A stretch of 64,000 nt of DNA, taken from contig CM037590.1 in NCBI GenBank assembly GCA_021018995.1, forward strand, positions 70,341,597 to 70,405,596. The letters are read 5' to 3'. Origin of the DNA: Chloranthus sessilifolius. Taxonomy: Eukaryota > Streptophyta > Magnoliopsida > Chloranthales > Chloranthaceae. Below, piece after piece: positions 42,998-54,850 of this stretch. The notes beneath the pieces were generated by a model. The model made no database searches, was not told the DNA's origin, and was given only the letters and a program-made list of their open reading frames with translations. Made by a program: the position numbers and the translations under genes. Each line of letters starts with the position of its first letter. Position 1 is the first letter of the stretch.

Positions 42998-44955
42998 TGT
43001 TTTGCTAGTCCCTAACAAACAAGGAAACGTAAACTATCCTAAAATTAAAATTTTAAATGCCACTTTCGTAGGGAGCACGATTGTATTTAGCGGATGCAAC
43101 AAGCCTTTAAACCCCTAGGTGATCCCTAGTGGAGGAGTTGTAATCTCCTGAAGGTTTTCAATGAAGTTACCTACAAATTGCCAATATTTTTAGATTTTTC
43201 AAAATATTTTTCAAAACTAAAAATTCAAAGTATAGATATTTATATAGTAATTACTCAGTCAATCATTAGATGTTCATTATTTTTCAAAAAAATTTAAATC
43301 TTTTATTCTTAGCTTTCCATTATCGTAATTATCCTCCATCAGAACTCAATAATTTTAATTCGGTATAGCGTGAAGTGTGTGCGTATCAGTGAAAAATTTA
43401 TTCATCATAGATTTTTTTAAACTGTAGTTTTTAGAAAATATTTTCATCCAAACTCTCACTTATTGGCATACTCTAAAAAATAATCGAATTTTTGGGTTCT
43501 CATAATATTGTATATATACATGCAAATTTCATCGGACAATTAACTAAGAAGATAAATCTCATGGAAAGGATAATCAGTTTTGTTTATATAACTTCTCCGT
43601 TTATTCATAGTATCTATTTTATATATCTCTACTAGACTCATTCTTGCAAATCGTAAATCATAAAGGTCTTTCCTTCGGCTTGTAATGGGGCTTTGGGTTT
43701 TCAGAAGGTTTCAAAGAAAAAGATAAAGAGGATTCAAAATTATTTTTGAGAATTTAGCTCTTCCTTCTCTTCTTCTTTTATATTTTTCATCTTTAGTAAG
43801 TATCCTTATTTTGGATAACTTCTTCCCATTTCTTTTATAGTATAAATCCCTTTTTTTTTTTCATGGAATCGTGTTTTTACGATTTCTGCTATTCCTTTTC
43901 CCATTTTTTTTTTTCATACGATTTTATTTCTTCTTACTTGTACCCTTTTCAGTAGATCCTTTATCTGTTATGCATATACTCCTTTCACTCCCTCTTCTCC
44001 CCTTCTTTTACTTTTTAAACTCTTAGAAATTGGAAGGGTTAAGGATAGAAAGTTTTGAGTAGTACATATGGTTAAAGGTTTATAAGATTTTGGTACAAAG
44101 AAATTTAGCTTTCAGGCTTCTAATATGGGTTCAAAGGATAAATTATTCTAAAATTTTAACTTTTTTGCTCTGATTTAAACAAAAGATGGCCTTTGGTCAT
44201 TTTTACGATTTACTAATATGGATGTCTTATTGCTTTGATATATTTAATTGACAGTTCTAAACAAATAAATCATCATATTTACAGAATATCTTGATTCTAA
44301 GTTCAGCATTATGAGATTTCAAATAGTTGAGAAGTTAAAAAAAATTTTAATATGAATAAAAATAGTCTCTCTTTCTCAGAATAAAAGAGGAAATAGGCTC
44401 TATAGCTCATTGGTTTATAAGATTTTGAAACTATAATTTAAAATATATGCAGTTTAGATCAATCGCATAGTTTCAAGCATTCATCTGCTATAGTGTTCTA
44501 AAGATGCTTTACTTTGAATTGTAACTATTTTTATTTTTATTTTTGAACTACTACTATGATGGATTGCTAAGAATTTCATATTTTTATTTATTTTTATTAT
44601 AATTCTCATATAATGATTAACTTTCTTAATTAATTTTTTTTTTAGATATAAAAATAAAAGAAAAAACTACTTCCTATTAATATACACAGGTTTGTTATAT
44701 CCTCCCAAACTTAAATAGGACAATGTCCTCATTGTGCAAAAACAGGGGACACATAAAAAAATAATAAAATTATTGATATACTGATTATTTATCGAAAAAA
44801 AATATTACCATATATATACTCTCCCCTAAACTTGAGAGAAAGTACCCGCTGCTTATTCTAAGAGTATCATAACAAAAATGTTAGTAAAAATAAAAATAAA
44901 AATGAAAATATTAGTAACACACTTTGTTAGTAAAAAATTGTAGAGTTAGTAAGGA

Positions 44956-44987
<32 letters not shown>

Positions 44988-45486
44988 TTATATATATCAG
45001 AATATTTCTAATGAACAGAGGAGAAAATAAAAACTAAAATCTATTATAAAAACTAATTACATAAAAGAATATAAACCTAGGAAAAATCTTGACACACACT
45101 AAACTAAGACACTGGCAGCAACGTCCGAGATAAGAATTCGATAAAGATCGGTCCTCGACTTCTATTGTCGCCCATATCAAGAAAAATATCGTCTGACGGT
45201 ATATGCATCCAATAGAAAAGGGAAAAGGATGGTTTAAGTGGGTGAAGGAGCTGGTGGTGGGGAATGAGGTGTGCGAGGGCAAGATGGTGGGTCCACTGTT
45301 TAATTTTGAATAAGGAGGGAGGAGAAGAGAGTGATGATTTCACTTATTATCCGCCCCCTTTCATCTAAGATTGCGGCAAGTTCCTCCTCATGGCGTCAGA
45401 TGAGGCGGAGAAAGGCCTCTGATATTTCAGACTAGTCTGGTGGATTTGCCATGGCAAGGATATTGATAGTGAAGATGAAGGCTAAA
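42998..45486 (-). other. Untranslated tail of Athila-like element 2, distal part
   Basis: AT-rich, no sense ORF above background. Holds (TA)n at 44956-44990, T-tracts at 43850 and 43905, and the CCTAGGTGATCCCTAGTGGAG block shared antisense with the tail of the first Athila (35880). The small ORFs at 45034-45343 on the minus strand look like chance frames. Confidence 0.6.
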
Positions 45487-47614
45487 TGTGACAGCCCTAT
45501 TTTCGGCGCTCCAAAAACCGTGCCATCAACACGACCCTCGAGGCCGTGCCCAAAAACCTTTACAATACATTTGGTATATACAAGCCAAAATTTTACTCTA
45601 AACGAACTGTCATACCTAAAATAGTTTAGGGCCCCCAAAAAGGTGGTCCTTATCCCATGCCAATTCATGGGCATAAGGACCTACCCAAGCCGTTAGATAA
45701 ATGTTCACTCCAAATGTTTTATCGAAAGCATATCATATTCAACTACATTCCATAAAGAGGCTTGATATACCAAGCCGTGCCTAAAATTCTCAACTCACTC
45801 TCAAAGTGCACAAAGGGTCTCCTAGAAGAAATCTTCGGGAGGAGGCTCTGACTCCTCAGTGGGTACGTAGTCTGAATCTCCTGGATCAACGTCTCTAGAA
45901 GTCCTTGTTGCCGCCAGTCCTGAACCTGCGACGTATAGTCTAAGGGGTGGGCTACATCCTAGCTCAATAGGGAAACAAAGTGAACATATAGATTAAATCT
46001 CGCATATATGTTAGCAGTTTTGAAAGCACAATTTACTAGGTATCACTTTTAAGCAGAACAATTGATATAACTGAAATAACTAAAATGCATACCGCTTATT
46101 TCCTTTCATAGTGTGATTGTTCTCATCTTACGAATGAATTCGGCCTAATCACTTAAACCTTTAACTTAAATAATCCCCGAGCAATATAGGGTCGAGCCTC
46201 GATGGAATACCCACCATTGTCGTCTACTAGACAATTGTTACATGTATTCCCTGGGAATACTGCCCAAGCCCCTTTCTCGTAGGTGGTGGGGTCTATAATT
46301 ATATCTACATCCCTGGGATGTGCTATGAGTATCTGGATTGGTCATTGCATCGGTCACGGATATCCTGCCGCGTCAGTCGTGGGTATCCCGCCACGTCGGT
46401 GGGGTATTCTAATCAAACCTTAAATAACAAAGTATCGATGTGCTTTACATATAGTTATTCACCGTGACTTGTGCTAATTTTAGTATATTAGGCGTTATCA
46501 TTATGCTACAGTTTCACTATTTGTTTTCAACCGTATCCCTGGGATACTACAAATTTAATACATCATCTAGATGCCCTCATTATAATATTCCGTCCCCTGG
46601 GGACTTCATGATTTCACCTTGAAACTTACGCACACACCCCTTTTTGGAAGATCATACAATACTCACTTTTTAATTTAAATGCACTGCATATATGAGTTGA
46701 TGAAATAAAGTACATGTTTCAAGAATATTCCCTACCTCGACGAATTTCAAAGCACGCCTTCTCGTAGAGGTTTACACTTCATGATCATACGTCAAACCTA
46801 CATTTCATGTATTTAGAATATGCTTAGAAAGGTTACTAGAATCATTGGAGTGCATAACCTCCATGTTTTTGTACCAATAATTTCAAGAACTGAGTGGTGC
46901 CTCGCGTGAGCGAGCAAAATTCCTCGCTCGAACGGTCACTTGACCTCGCTCGAGCGGTTAAATCGAGCCGCCTGAAGCTTTACTGGGGACCTCACTCGAG
47001 CGAGCTTCCCTCTTTTTTTGGAGACCGCTCGAGCGAGCCCAAAGCTATATTTTTATAATTTGTCCTCGCTCGAGCGAGCCCTTTAGACCGCTCGAGCGAG
47101 GAGCGATGATTTTTACTCCTCGATCTGTTCGAGAACACTATTTCTCCCTTCATTCAAACCTTAATATCATTAAAAATCATTTAACCAACATTCTATCTAT
47201 TATTTAAAATACGCCAAAGCATTTATCATGCATTTAACATACCTCCAACGATGAGTCTCGCGCAAGTTCGATTCAAGATTCGAAATTCTACTAGGCTAAA
47301 AGGTCTCCAAGGTTCCCCCTCCAGCCTTTGCTCCAGCTCTTCCACCGATTTAAATCCCAACGAAACCCTAGTTCTTTACTAGGCTCTTCTTTTCTTTCTC
47401 TCTATTTCTCCTTCTCTCTATTTAGGTTAGAATAGAGTTACGTAAGGGGGCTCTTCACTTATATACTTATATACTTATAAGTTACGGAAAATACTAGTGT
47501 GTTTCCCACCTACACATGTAGTGTATACATGTTAGTCTTGGTTCCCTTGTGAATCACACATACATGTGTATGGTGCATAATATGCACGGTTCCCAAAAAT
47601 ATGGGGTTGTGACA
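45487..47614 (-). mobile_element. Solo LTR of the Tekay-like family, 2128 bp
   Basis: On the minus strand it starts TGTCACAACCCCATATTTTT and ends GCGCCGAAAATAGGGCTGTCACA-like. Both sides are flanked by CTAAA (45482-45486 and 47615-47619), an exact 5-bp target duplication. Its end matches the chromovirus LTR end at 21540-21555, and its CATCCCTGGGATG and CGTCGGTGGGGTATTC blocks match 20390-20640. No internal region, so a full element inserted and recombined between its LTRs. Confidence 0.93.
46900..47105. repeat. Palindrome array CTCGCTCGAGCGAG / ACCGCTCGAGCGAG
   Basis: About eight words in 205 bp, among them CCTCGCTCGAGCGG (46944), CCTCACTCGAGCGAG (46990), ACCGCTCGAGCGAG (47023 and 47088) and CCTCGCTCGAGCGAG (47065). 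XhoI-like CTCGAG is at each centre. In the U3-side half of the minus-strand LTR. Confidence 0.9.
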
Positions 47615-47619
47615 CTAAA

Positions 47620-48150
47620 GGAATGTAATGATAGCTGATGGAAAGAATACTTATTGATAAGCAGTCTAAAATAGGGAAAATGAAGAGTTGTCATAAATGG
47701 GAGGTATGGCTGGCGTTGAAGAGTGTGAACCGGTTAGTATTTCTTATTAATGCTGGAAGACGTGTCTGCTCAGCATGAAACGAGGCGATGCCATTGGTAT
47801 CGAAAGTCGCACCCTTCTGATATCAGTGTATAAAGCCTCATCATATCGTATTCCCAGCAATCGTGAGTATCACGCTTGTATATGGCCGAAAAATCGCAAT
47901 CACTATGATATCTCGTACCCTCTGCACATATATTAAATTATACGGGTACGTAATATTGTACAACTAAAATTAGGGAAGTAATTTTCATAAAATCGCTACA
48001 GGTGATCGGTAGCTTGACAGTGCTCAAGAGCATATCAGACAAACTCTGTGTCTTTTAGTGACACAGTGGGCATTGTCCCTTTTTCGTGTAAAGATACCAT
48101 AGGTTTAAGTCTCTCTCCATTAACCTTGAATGTACGACTATCCTTGGGAT
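47620..48150 (-). other. Untranslated tail of Athila-like element 2, proximal part
   Basis: No ORF seen. It continues the tail interrupted by the solo LTR and joins the integrase end at about 48150. Confidence 0.55.
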
Positions 48151-48151
48151 C

Positions 48152-48991
48152 CTAAATAATGACAACCCCGTGGGGGAATGCTTCCATGACATTATAGGGT
48201 CCGTCCCAACGACTTCGTAGTTTCCCTGGGAATAATTTTAACCTAGAATTGTATAGCCAAACTTGTTGGCCCGGCTCAAAACTCTTCCTCAAAATGTGTT
48301 TATCATGAAATGCTTTAGTTTTGGCCTTGTAAATTCGAGTATTTTGATAGGCATCATTGCGAATTTCTTCCAGTTCATTAAGCTCAAGCTTCCTTTGTTC
48401 TTCGGATGCGTCTAGTTCAAAATTTAATGCTTTGATAGCCCACAGGGCTCTATGCTCTAATTCCACAGGTAGATGGCAGGCTTTACCGTATACCAATTGG
48501 AAAAGGGACATACCAATAGGTGTTTTATAGGCCGTTCTGTATGCCCATAAGGCATCACTTAGTCTCAGGAACCAATTTTTTCTGTCAGGTCGAACAGTTC
48601 TCTCCAGTATTTTCTTTATTTCTTGGTTAGAAACTTCAACTTGCCCACTTGTTTACGGGTGGTAGGGGGTGGCTATTTTATGAGTGGCACCATATTTCTT
48701 GAGCAAGCTCTTGAAATACTTGCTGCAAAAATGGCTCCCTCCATCACTTATTATGGCGTGTGGGGTTCCAAACCGTGAAAATATGTTTTCCCTAATGAAA
48801 GAGACTACCACCTTATGATCATTAGTCCTTGTAGCTATTGCTTCTACCCATTTTGATACATAGTCAATGGCTACAAGTATATACGTGGATCCGAACGAAG
48901 GTAGAAATGGGCCCATGAAGTCTATGCCCCAAACGTCAAAGGGTTTTGCGATCAAAATCGGTTGGAGGGGCATCATGTTCCTTCGGGACAT
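48152..48991 (-). pseudogene. int: Integrase of Athila-like element 2 (core and C-terminal domain)
   Basis: Core 48991-48653: FDVWGIDFMGPFLPSFGS, ILVAIDYVSKWVEAIATR, and AIISDGGSHFCSKYF; the catalytic Asp residues at DFMG and SDGG are present. Then ATPYHP and a stop. C-terminal 48511-48152: [34 protein letters not shown], a helical linker, then [20 protein letters not shown] and FPHGVVII. A few stops separate the two pieces (48530-48650), where the Glu-containing helix would be. It catalysed insertion of the cDNA. Confidence 0.88.
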
Positions 48992-49239
48992 AGCTCCTGA
49001 CTTCTGGTAGCGATCGCAGGCCTGACAAAAATTATGTGCATCTTTAAATAATGATGGCTAATAAAACCTAGATTGCATTACTTTGGCAGCCGTTTTCCTG
49101 CCTCCGAAGTGGCCCCAACAAGCATATGTGTGGCAAAATTGTAAAATATTATGGGTGTCACTATCGGGCACACATTTTTGGATTATTTGGTCAGAGCATA
49201 TTTTAGATAGGTCTAGGTCCTCTCAAATATAATATTTAA

Positions 49240-50286
49240 CGTCAGCAAAGAAAATATATTTATCTTTATTTAACTAGTTTGGGGGGATCTTAGATGTTGC
49301 CAAATAATTTACGATATTGGCATACCATGGAACTATTATTTCAATGATGAAAAGTTGTTCGCATGAAAAGGTATCGTGGAGAGATTCTTTACTGATAGTC
49401 TTAGGCATCTCGATTCTAGACAGATAATTCGCCACTATATTTTCAACTCCTTTCTTATCCTTTATTTCAAAGTGAAAGTCCTGCAAAAGTCAAATCCACT
49501 GGATTAGTCTCGGTTTGGCATCCTTTTTAGCCAATAAATATTTTAGTGCAGAGTGATCCAAAAAAATAATAGTTTTTTATCCCAATAGATACGGTCAGAA
49601 TTTGTCTAATAGGTGACACAAAGGTTTCAAGATTTTGAAAAATCTTTAATAAAGCGGCGGTAGAAACCAGCATGGCCAAGGAAAGATCGAATTTGCCGCA
49701 CCAAGGTAGGTGAAGGTAGATTAGCTATCACATCAATTTTAGCCCTATCAACTTCTATTCCTCTTTTGGAGACAATGTATCCGAAGACATTGCCTTCTGA
49801 GACTATAAAATGGCTCTTTTCCCAACTTATTAGCACCAGATTGGTCTCTTCGCCTCTTTCTAAAACAAGGGTCAGGTGATCAAGACAGGAATTAAAGGTG
49901 CGACCAAATACCGAAAAATCATCCATAAATACTTTCAAAAATCTATCTATCATGTCAAAAAAGATGGCCATCATGCATCTTTGGAATATTGTTGGTGCAT
50001 TACATAGCCCGACGGGCATGTATCGGTAAGCAAACATTCCAAAAGGACATGTGAAGGTGGTCTTTTCCTGATCCTCTGGATACACCGATACCTAATTATT
50101 TTATGAATATCTGTCTAGAAAGCAAAAATATTCTTGATCCACAAGCTTTTCCAAAATTTGGTCGATGAAGGGTAATGGAAAGCGGTGTTTGCGTGTCATA
50201 GAGTTAAGCTTCCGATAGTCAATGCATACACGCCACCCCGTGGTTTCCCGTAATGGTACTAATTCGTCGGATGCATTTTCTTTCAC
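49240..50286 (-). pseudogene. pol: Reverse transcriptase and RNase H of Athila-like element 2
   Basis: RT begins ELVPLRETTGWRVCIDYRKL (50280-50210), then FPLPFIDQILEKLVDQEYFC. From 50085: TTFTCPFGMFAYRYMPVGLC, NAPTIFQRCMMAIF and the catalytic VFMDDFSVFGRTF, then FGYIVSKRGIEVDRAKIDV and [20 protein letters not shown]. RNase H follows, damaged (about 49600-49500 with [23 protein letters not shown]), and the hinge [24 protein letters not shown] ends at 49270. A stop at the start of the RT palm (near 50095) and losses in RNase H disable it. Better preserved than the same region of the first Athila. Confidence 0.88.
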
Positions 50287-50565
50287 AGTAATCTCATATT
50301 TCTTTGAAACTACCTAAATGGGGCTCACCCACTCACTGTTGAAAATTGGGTAAATAATATCTATGTCTAACAACTTTACTATCCCTTTTTGTACTACTTC
50401 CCTCATGTTCGGATTCAACCGTCGCTAACTTTCACGTGAAGTTTTGGCATTGTCCTCTAGATGAATTCGATGCATATAAATTGATAGATCAAGCCCCTTA
50501 AGGTCGACAACAGTCCACTCGATTGAACGTTTATATTTTATAAGTATGGCCAACAACTTGCTCTC

Positions 50566-50973
50566 CTATTCCCTGTTAAGAGCAGATGAAATGATCACTG
50601 AGAGAGTTTCATTAGGCCCAAGAAAAGCGAACTTAAGGGTGTTGGGAAGTAGTTTCAGGTCTAGGGATGGTGCTTTTTCGATGGAAGGTTGTAATGGTTC
50701 ATTGGAGGTAGTGGGCAAAGATTCTACCCACGGCTTCCATGTTTTAGACTGGAGTTCGTAGCCAAAAGTGTCCAACACAGAAGCCACCTCTCTTAGCTGG
50801 TAGTTTGATTCTTCCGGGTCTATATACCATAATACAGTTTGAAGCACATCCTTAGATAATACTAGAGGTAATGCTTCTTCTACCAATTCTTCAATTTCAT
50901 CTGCTCTGAAGCATTCCTCATCATCAATTGAGGCCATTTGGTTGGCGGCCGAGAAAACATTTAACTGATTCAC
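50566..50973 (-). pseudogene. Linker between protease and RT of Athila-like element 2
   Basis: 136 open codons. MNQLNVFSAANQMAS, acidic EIEELVEEALPLVL, and the Athila hallmark LELKLLPNTLKFAFLG-type block followed by ETLSVIISSALN. This segment lies before RT and links the domains; no activity is known for it. Confidence 0.8.
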
Positions 50974-51320
50974 ATATCTCCAAAAGAAACTTCCATTACT
51001 CCTATTTTACAGTTAATACATGCATTGGCCGTGGCCAAGAATGTTCTACCGAGTATAATGGGAATTTGCATTGGAGATTTCGAACTGCATTCCATGTCTA
51101 GCACTAAGAAGTCGACAGGGAAAATAAATTTGTCGACCCCAACCATAACATCTTTAATTAGTCCTACTAGCGTTCTTTTTGATCTATCGGCTAACTGAAG
51201 AGTCACCGAAGTAGGCCTCATTTCTCCAAGTCCTAGTTTTTCATAAACAGATTATGGTAGAAAATTTACTCTCGCTCCCAGATCCAGGAGTGCCTTGTTT
51301 ATAGTGTGGTTTCCTATGAT
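50970..51320 (-). pseudogene. pro: Aspartic protease of Athila-like element 2
   Basis: The active site ALLDLGARVNF (51290-51260, minus) again has the Athila-type D-L-G-A. After a stop near 51253 the frame from 51221 reads RPTSVTLQLADRSKRT, VGVDKFIFPVDFLVLDMEC and IPIILGRTFLATANACINC, with a normal ILGR-x-F-L block. The end overlaps by a few bases with the next ORF start. Confidence 0.83.
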
Positions 51321-51599
51321 ACAGAGGATCGTAGGAACTCCAGGATCTTTAAGCTTGGGAGGGGTCCTGGATTGTAAGACTGAGCTTACTTGCTAGGTTA
51401 AGAAAACTATTTGCGAGACGTTGTTTCGCCATTTTCGTTTTTGCGTACACATCTCTTTCAAAAATCATGCATAGGCAGGGACTTATTTAATCGCCTCTAA
51501 TAGAGGTAAATCAATCTTCTCTTCCTTGAATATTTATGTGAGTTCCTCTAATTTTTTTGGATTTTTATTAAAAGGTGATGGTGTACCAAAAGCGTTAGG

Positions 51600-52311
51600 G
51601 AAAGGTAACTTTGGTACATAGGGTACTTCAGTTACAGATGTGGGTGTACCATCATTCTTAATTTTTTTGTTTTCTCTGGTAGTGGGACCTCCTTTATGAC
51701 TTCGTTATCCTTTTCCTGAGGCTCAAGGTTGACTACTGGTGTAGGCATGTCTACCTTGTTATCCACAACTTTACCACTTCGCAAAGTTTGAACAATTTGG
51801 ATATGGGGTGTAGGACTAGGTGTAATCTCTTTGCTCAACTTTCCTCCTAAGTTGATTGTTGGCAGTGACAATCCTTCATTCTTCCCTGTTTCCTCCCATT
51901 GTGTAGCAATCTTTTCAATTTTGGTTCCTAAGTTTGCAATGGTTTGAGAATAGGAGTATAAATCTTGAGAAATTTGGGATAGTTGAGATAATTCCTTAGA
52001 ACGTTGATGCGCATGTTATTATAGATCTTGAAGAATCTGGACAATAGTGGCATCATTGTCTGTGACAGGTTGCTGATCAAAAACATAATTTGTGGCATAT
52101 ATATTGGTTGAGAATTATAGGGATATTGTTGATACGTGTAAGGGTAGCCTTGCTGGGTCATCTGTGAAAAATCGTAATGGTTTCCCCACTGAGGGTCATA
52201 GGAGTTTTCGGAGCTTCCCCTTTGAGAAGAAAAGATTTGCTTAGCTTCCACTGAATAAAAGGGGTAGTTGAGTACTCCTGTGAGACATAAGTTGACTGGT
52301 AGCTTGGCCAA
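51600..52311 (-). pseudogene. gag: Gag of Athila-like element 2, C-terminal part only
   Basis: 52311-51928 reads a Tyr/Gln-rich stretch (QGYPYTYQQYPYNSQPIYMP), preceded by FSSQRGSSENSYDPQWGNHY, as in Athila Gag after the zinc knuckle. 51871-51632 holds IQIVQTLRSGKVVDNKVD, the Gag C-terminal motif also seen in the first Athila (LRSGREVDNQVE). The capsid part and the knuckle are missing; the leader runs directly into this portion at about 52320. Confidence 0.78.
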
Positions 52312-52571
52312 GATGGGTAATTATGGCGCTACATGTTTAAAAGAAATATTATATATATATATAGAAAGCAGGGAGAGAAACAAATTTGAGCCTCTAGCTT
52401 CTGTGGCCAGCAAAAGTGTTGAAGTTCTGATCCATTGCTCTAAATAAACCTGCGAAAGCTTAAGTGATAACAGAAAATTAACATTATAAAGAAATATAAA
52501 AAGAGAGATAAATATTGATTTCTAAAGAATAAAGATATTAGATAAAAACATAAATAAAAATAAATTTTGCT

Positions 52572-52589
52572 TCCCCGACAACGGCACCA
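52572..52589 (-). promoter_or_regulatory. Primer binding site, tRNA-Asp type
   Basis: Minus strand TGGTGCCGTTGTCGGGGA, six bases after the LTR end. Two mismatches to the usual tRNA-Asp complement. Confidence 0.85.
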
Positions 52590-52595
52590 AAAACT

Positions 52596-54100
52596 TGATC
52601 GTGCTTATTTATGTATTAAAATTATGTTAAATTCAAGTATTAACCTATTGCAAGTGCACAAAGGAAATCATAGTACTAGCATAGGATCGTTCGCACGAGG
52701 AAGTTTATTTATCTATTTATTTCTTATTAATATCGTCTATCTAAATCCTTATTTTAAAAACTTCTATTTATCTTTAAGATCTAATCTACTGGAGAAATAT
52801 GAATAAAATAATTTATTATTAAACTATAGTGCATACAATAAAATCTTAATCCTCCTTCTTCAGATCAAGGTCATCAATCCCAATCTTCAGTTATTAGATA
52901 TTTATAAAAATAAACAGTACCGTTACACCTTATATCAAGTTTCCTAACATTGGTCGTCAATCAAGTCTAAGATTCTATCAATACATATTTAATCTAATCA
53001 ACAACTTCCTAAAATCTAGGTGTCAATTAAACCTTAGAAAATTGAAGATAGAAAAGTAAAAACCATTACACTAATCTGCAAATCTTAACCTGAGTGTCAA
53101 TTCAAATCAAAACTTGGAGATGTTTACAAAGCAGGGAATAAAAGAAAATAAAAATCTAATCTAGAAAGCAAAGTAAAATATATCTTTCATCCCTCAGTCA
53201 CAGTCATCAATTGCTTCTGAGAAACTACAGATATCTACACTAATCTTCAGTAGTCAATTGCGGGCATCAATTGTTCTTGAGAAATCTCTGATATCTAATC
53301 TACTCTCACTAGTATATACTACTGATCGGAAGAAAATTCAACCTCAGGCGTCAATTGATGTTGAAATTCTTTGATGTTTATTCCTATGTCGAGCCCTTAT
53401 TTATAGATCATAAGGAGTCAGTTTATAAAGATTTCTAATTCTAATAAAAGAAACTACTAAAATAAAAGATTCCTGATATAACTCTAATTCCTAATTTCAT
53501 CTTTTCCTTGCTTTCAACTGTATATGTGCTTCTGGAAGGTTCTTAATCTTTAGCAGCAGAGTCCTTCGGAGTATATCTTCATCAATCTTCTCAAATCTGT
53601 GATTAGCTAAACTTCTAATTTAAGAGTTCTTCTAATTCTGTTCATAGCGGTGATAGCTCTCATGTGATCAGCAGCAATTATAGTAAATAGGACAGCTTCT
53701 ATTTTTGAAAATCGTAGATAACAATTTCTTCTATTATATATAGTTCTTTGAAAAATCATAAATCACGATTTTCTCTTCTTTCATGGCTTTCATACTGGAT
53801 GATTTTTTATTCACGATTCTTTGCCTTTCTCTTTTGTATCGTCTTTACTCTTTTGTCGCTTCTGAAAAATCTTCTTTTCAAAGAATCGTAAAATTACGAT
53901 TTCTTATTCTCTCTTTCTTCTTTACTTCAGCAGTAGCACAAAATCGTTAAATATAATTTCTCTACTTTTTCGTATTGGCAAATCGTCTTTACACGCTCAA
54001 TCGTCATTCTTACTGCTATTTGAGTTCCTTTTGACAAAGATTAACACTTTGGCTCTCTTTTACTATTTATCCTTAATATCTGCACATCATTAACTTGTTA
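52596..54100 (-). mobile_element. 5' LTR of Athila-like element 2, outer end truncated
   Basis: Minus strand end GCACGATCA at 52596-52604. Its outer 70 bp are missing at 54100, where Tat-like protease sequence begins. U3 palindromes such as AAATCATAAATCACGATTT lie around 53750-53775, with further degenerate words to 53960. Confidence 0.88.
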
Positions 54101-54850
54101 TGAAAGAAATAATAGGAGAAGTCGATCTTGAGCTCACCATTGGGCCAATGACCTTCTCCATCCCGTTCCAAGTCATGGATATCAAATCCACATTCAATCT
54201 ATTGCTAGGGCGCCCATGGTTGCACAAAATTAGGGCCATACCTTTGGCCTTACATTAAAAACTCAAGTTCATTTTAGATCAGAAGGTCATTACAATTTTG
54301 GACGAAGGATATGAGGAAGGAGAAAAGGTCACACACAGCATCGAGAATATTAAAGTGTTGGATGTGCCACACACAGCTGAAGACATAGACTTCCATAATT
54401 TTCAGTACGATGTTCAACAGTGGCACCCGAACCCCTCAGAAAAGTCACGTTGAGGATGGGAGGTGGAATGACTACAGTAATAACCATGCTCCAGAAATGG
54501 GGCTATCAGAAAGGAAAGGGTTTAGGTCCTCGCCTACAAGGCAGGAGTGACCCTGTCAGAGCCAAAGGCGGACAACAAATCAAGTTTGGGTTAGGTTACA
54601 AGCCCACTGAAGAATAAGTTCAGGAAGCTAAAGAGAAGGCTCGAACTATCGCTGCAGCCAAAGCCAGAGGGATAGACCTAAAGGATGAACCCCGATCACG
54701 GCCTCACATTTGAAGCACATTCGTGAGCGCAAGGTCATCAAAATAGACCAGAATGGGGCAACACTGCTGACCCCTCGTAAACCGGCAACCACTACCCACC
54801 CAACCAATTCCCAAATCTTTCTCCCCAATATTGAAATAAACCTCGCTTCC
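54101..54850 (+). pseudogene. Tat-like protease end and G-patch segment
   Basis: Begins inside the protease: MKEIIGEVDLELTIGP, FSIPFQVMDIKSTFNLLLGR and PWLHKIRAIPLALH, stop, KLKFIL, as in the end of plant Tat/Ogre-lineage proteases (the catalytic D-x-G is lost at the left break). After a frame change at about 54420 comes MTTVITMLQKWGYQKGKGLG and RLQGRSDPV, a G-patch domain; G-patches bind nucleic acid or helicases and are known after protease in a few retroelement groups. The rest is KEKARTIAAAKARGIDLKDE-like and ends at an inserted LTR. Confidence 0.82.

Larger units (their letters stand above)
41471..54100 (-). mobile_element. Athila-like element 2 (LTR-A family), minus strand
   Basis: 5' LTR at the right (52596-54100), primer site at 52572-52589, gag C-terminal part, protease, RT, integrase, untranslated tail, PPT and 3' LTR at the left (41471-42983). 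About 12.6 kb including a 2.1-kb solo LTR. The 5' LTR lacks its outer 70 bp and the 3' LTR its outer 20 bp, so neither end is native and no target duplication can be seen. The N-terminal half of gag is absent. Confidence 0.9.

Noticed and set aside
45034..45343. Two overlapping minus-strand ORFs of about 80 codons
   Set aside because: No recognisable motif, AT-rich tail of an element, and different frames overlap without preference.
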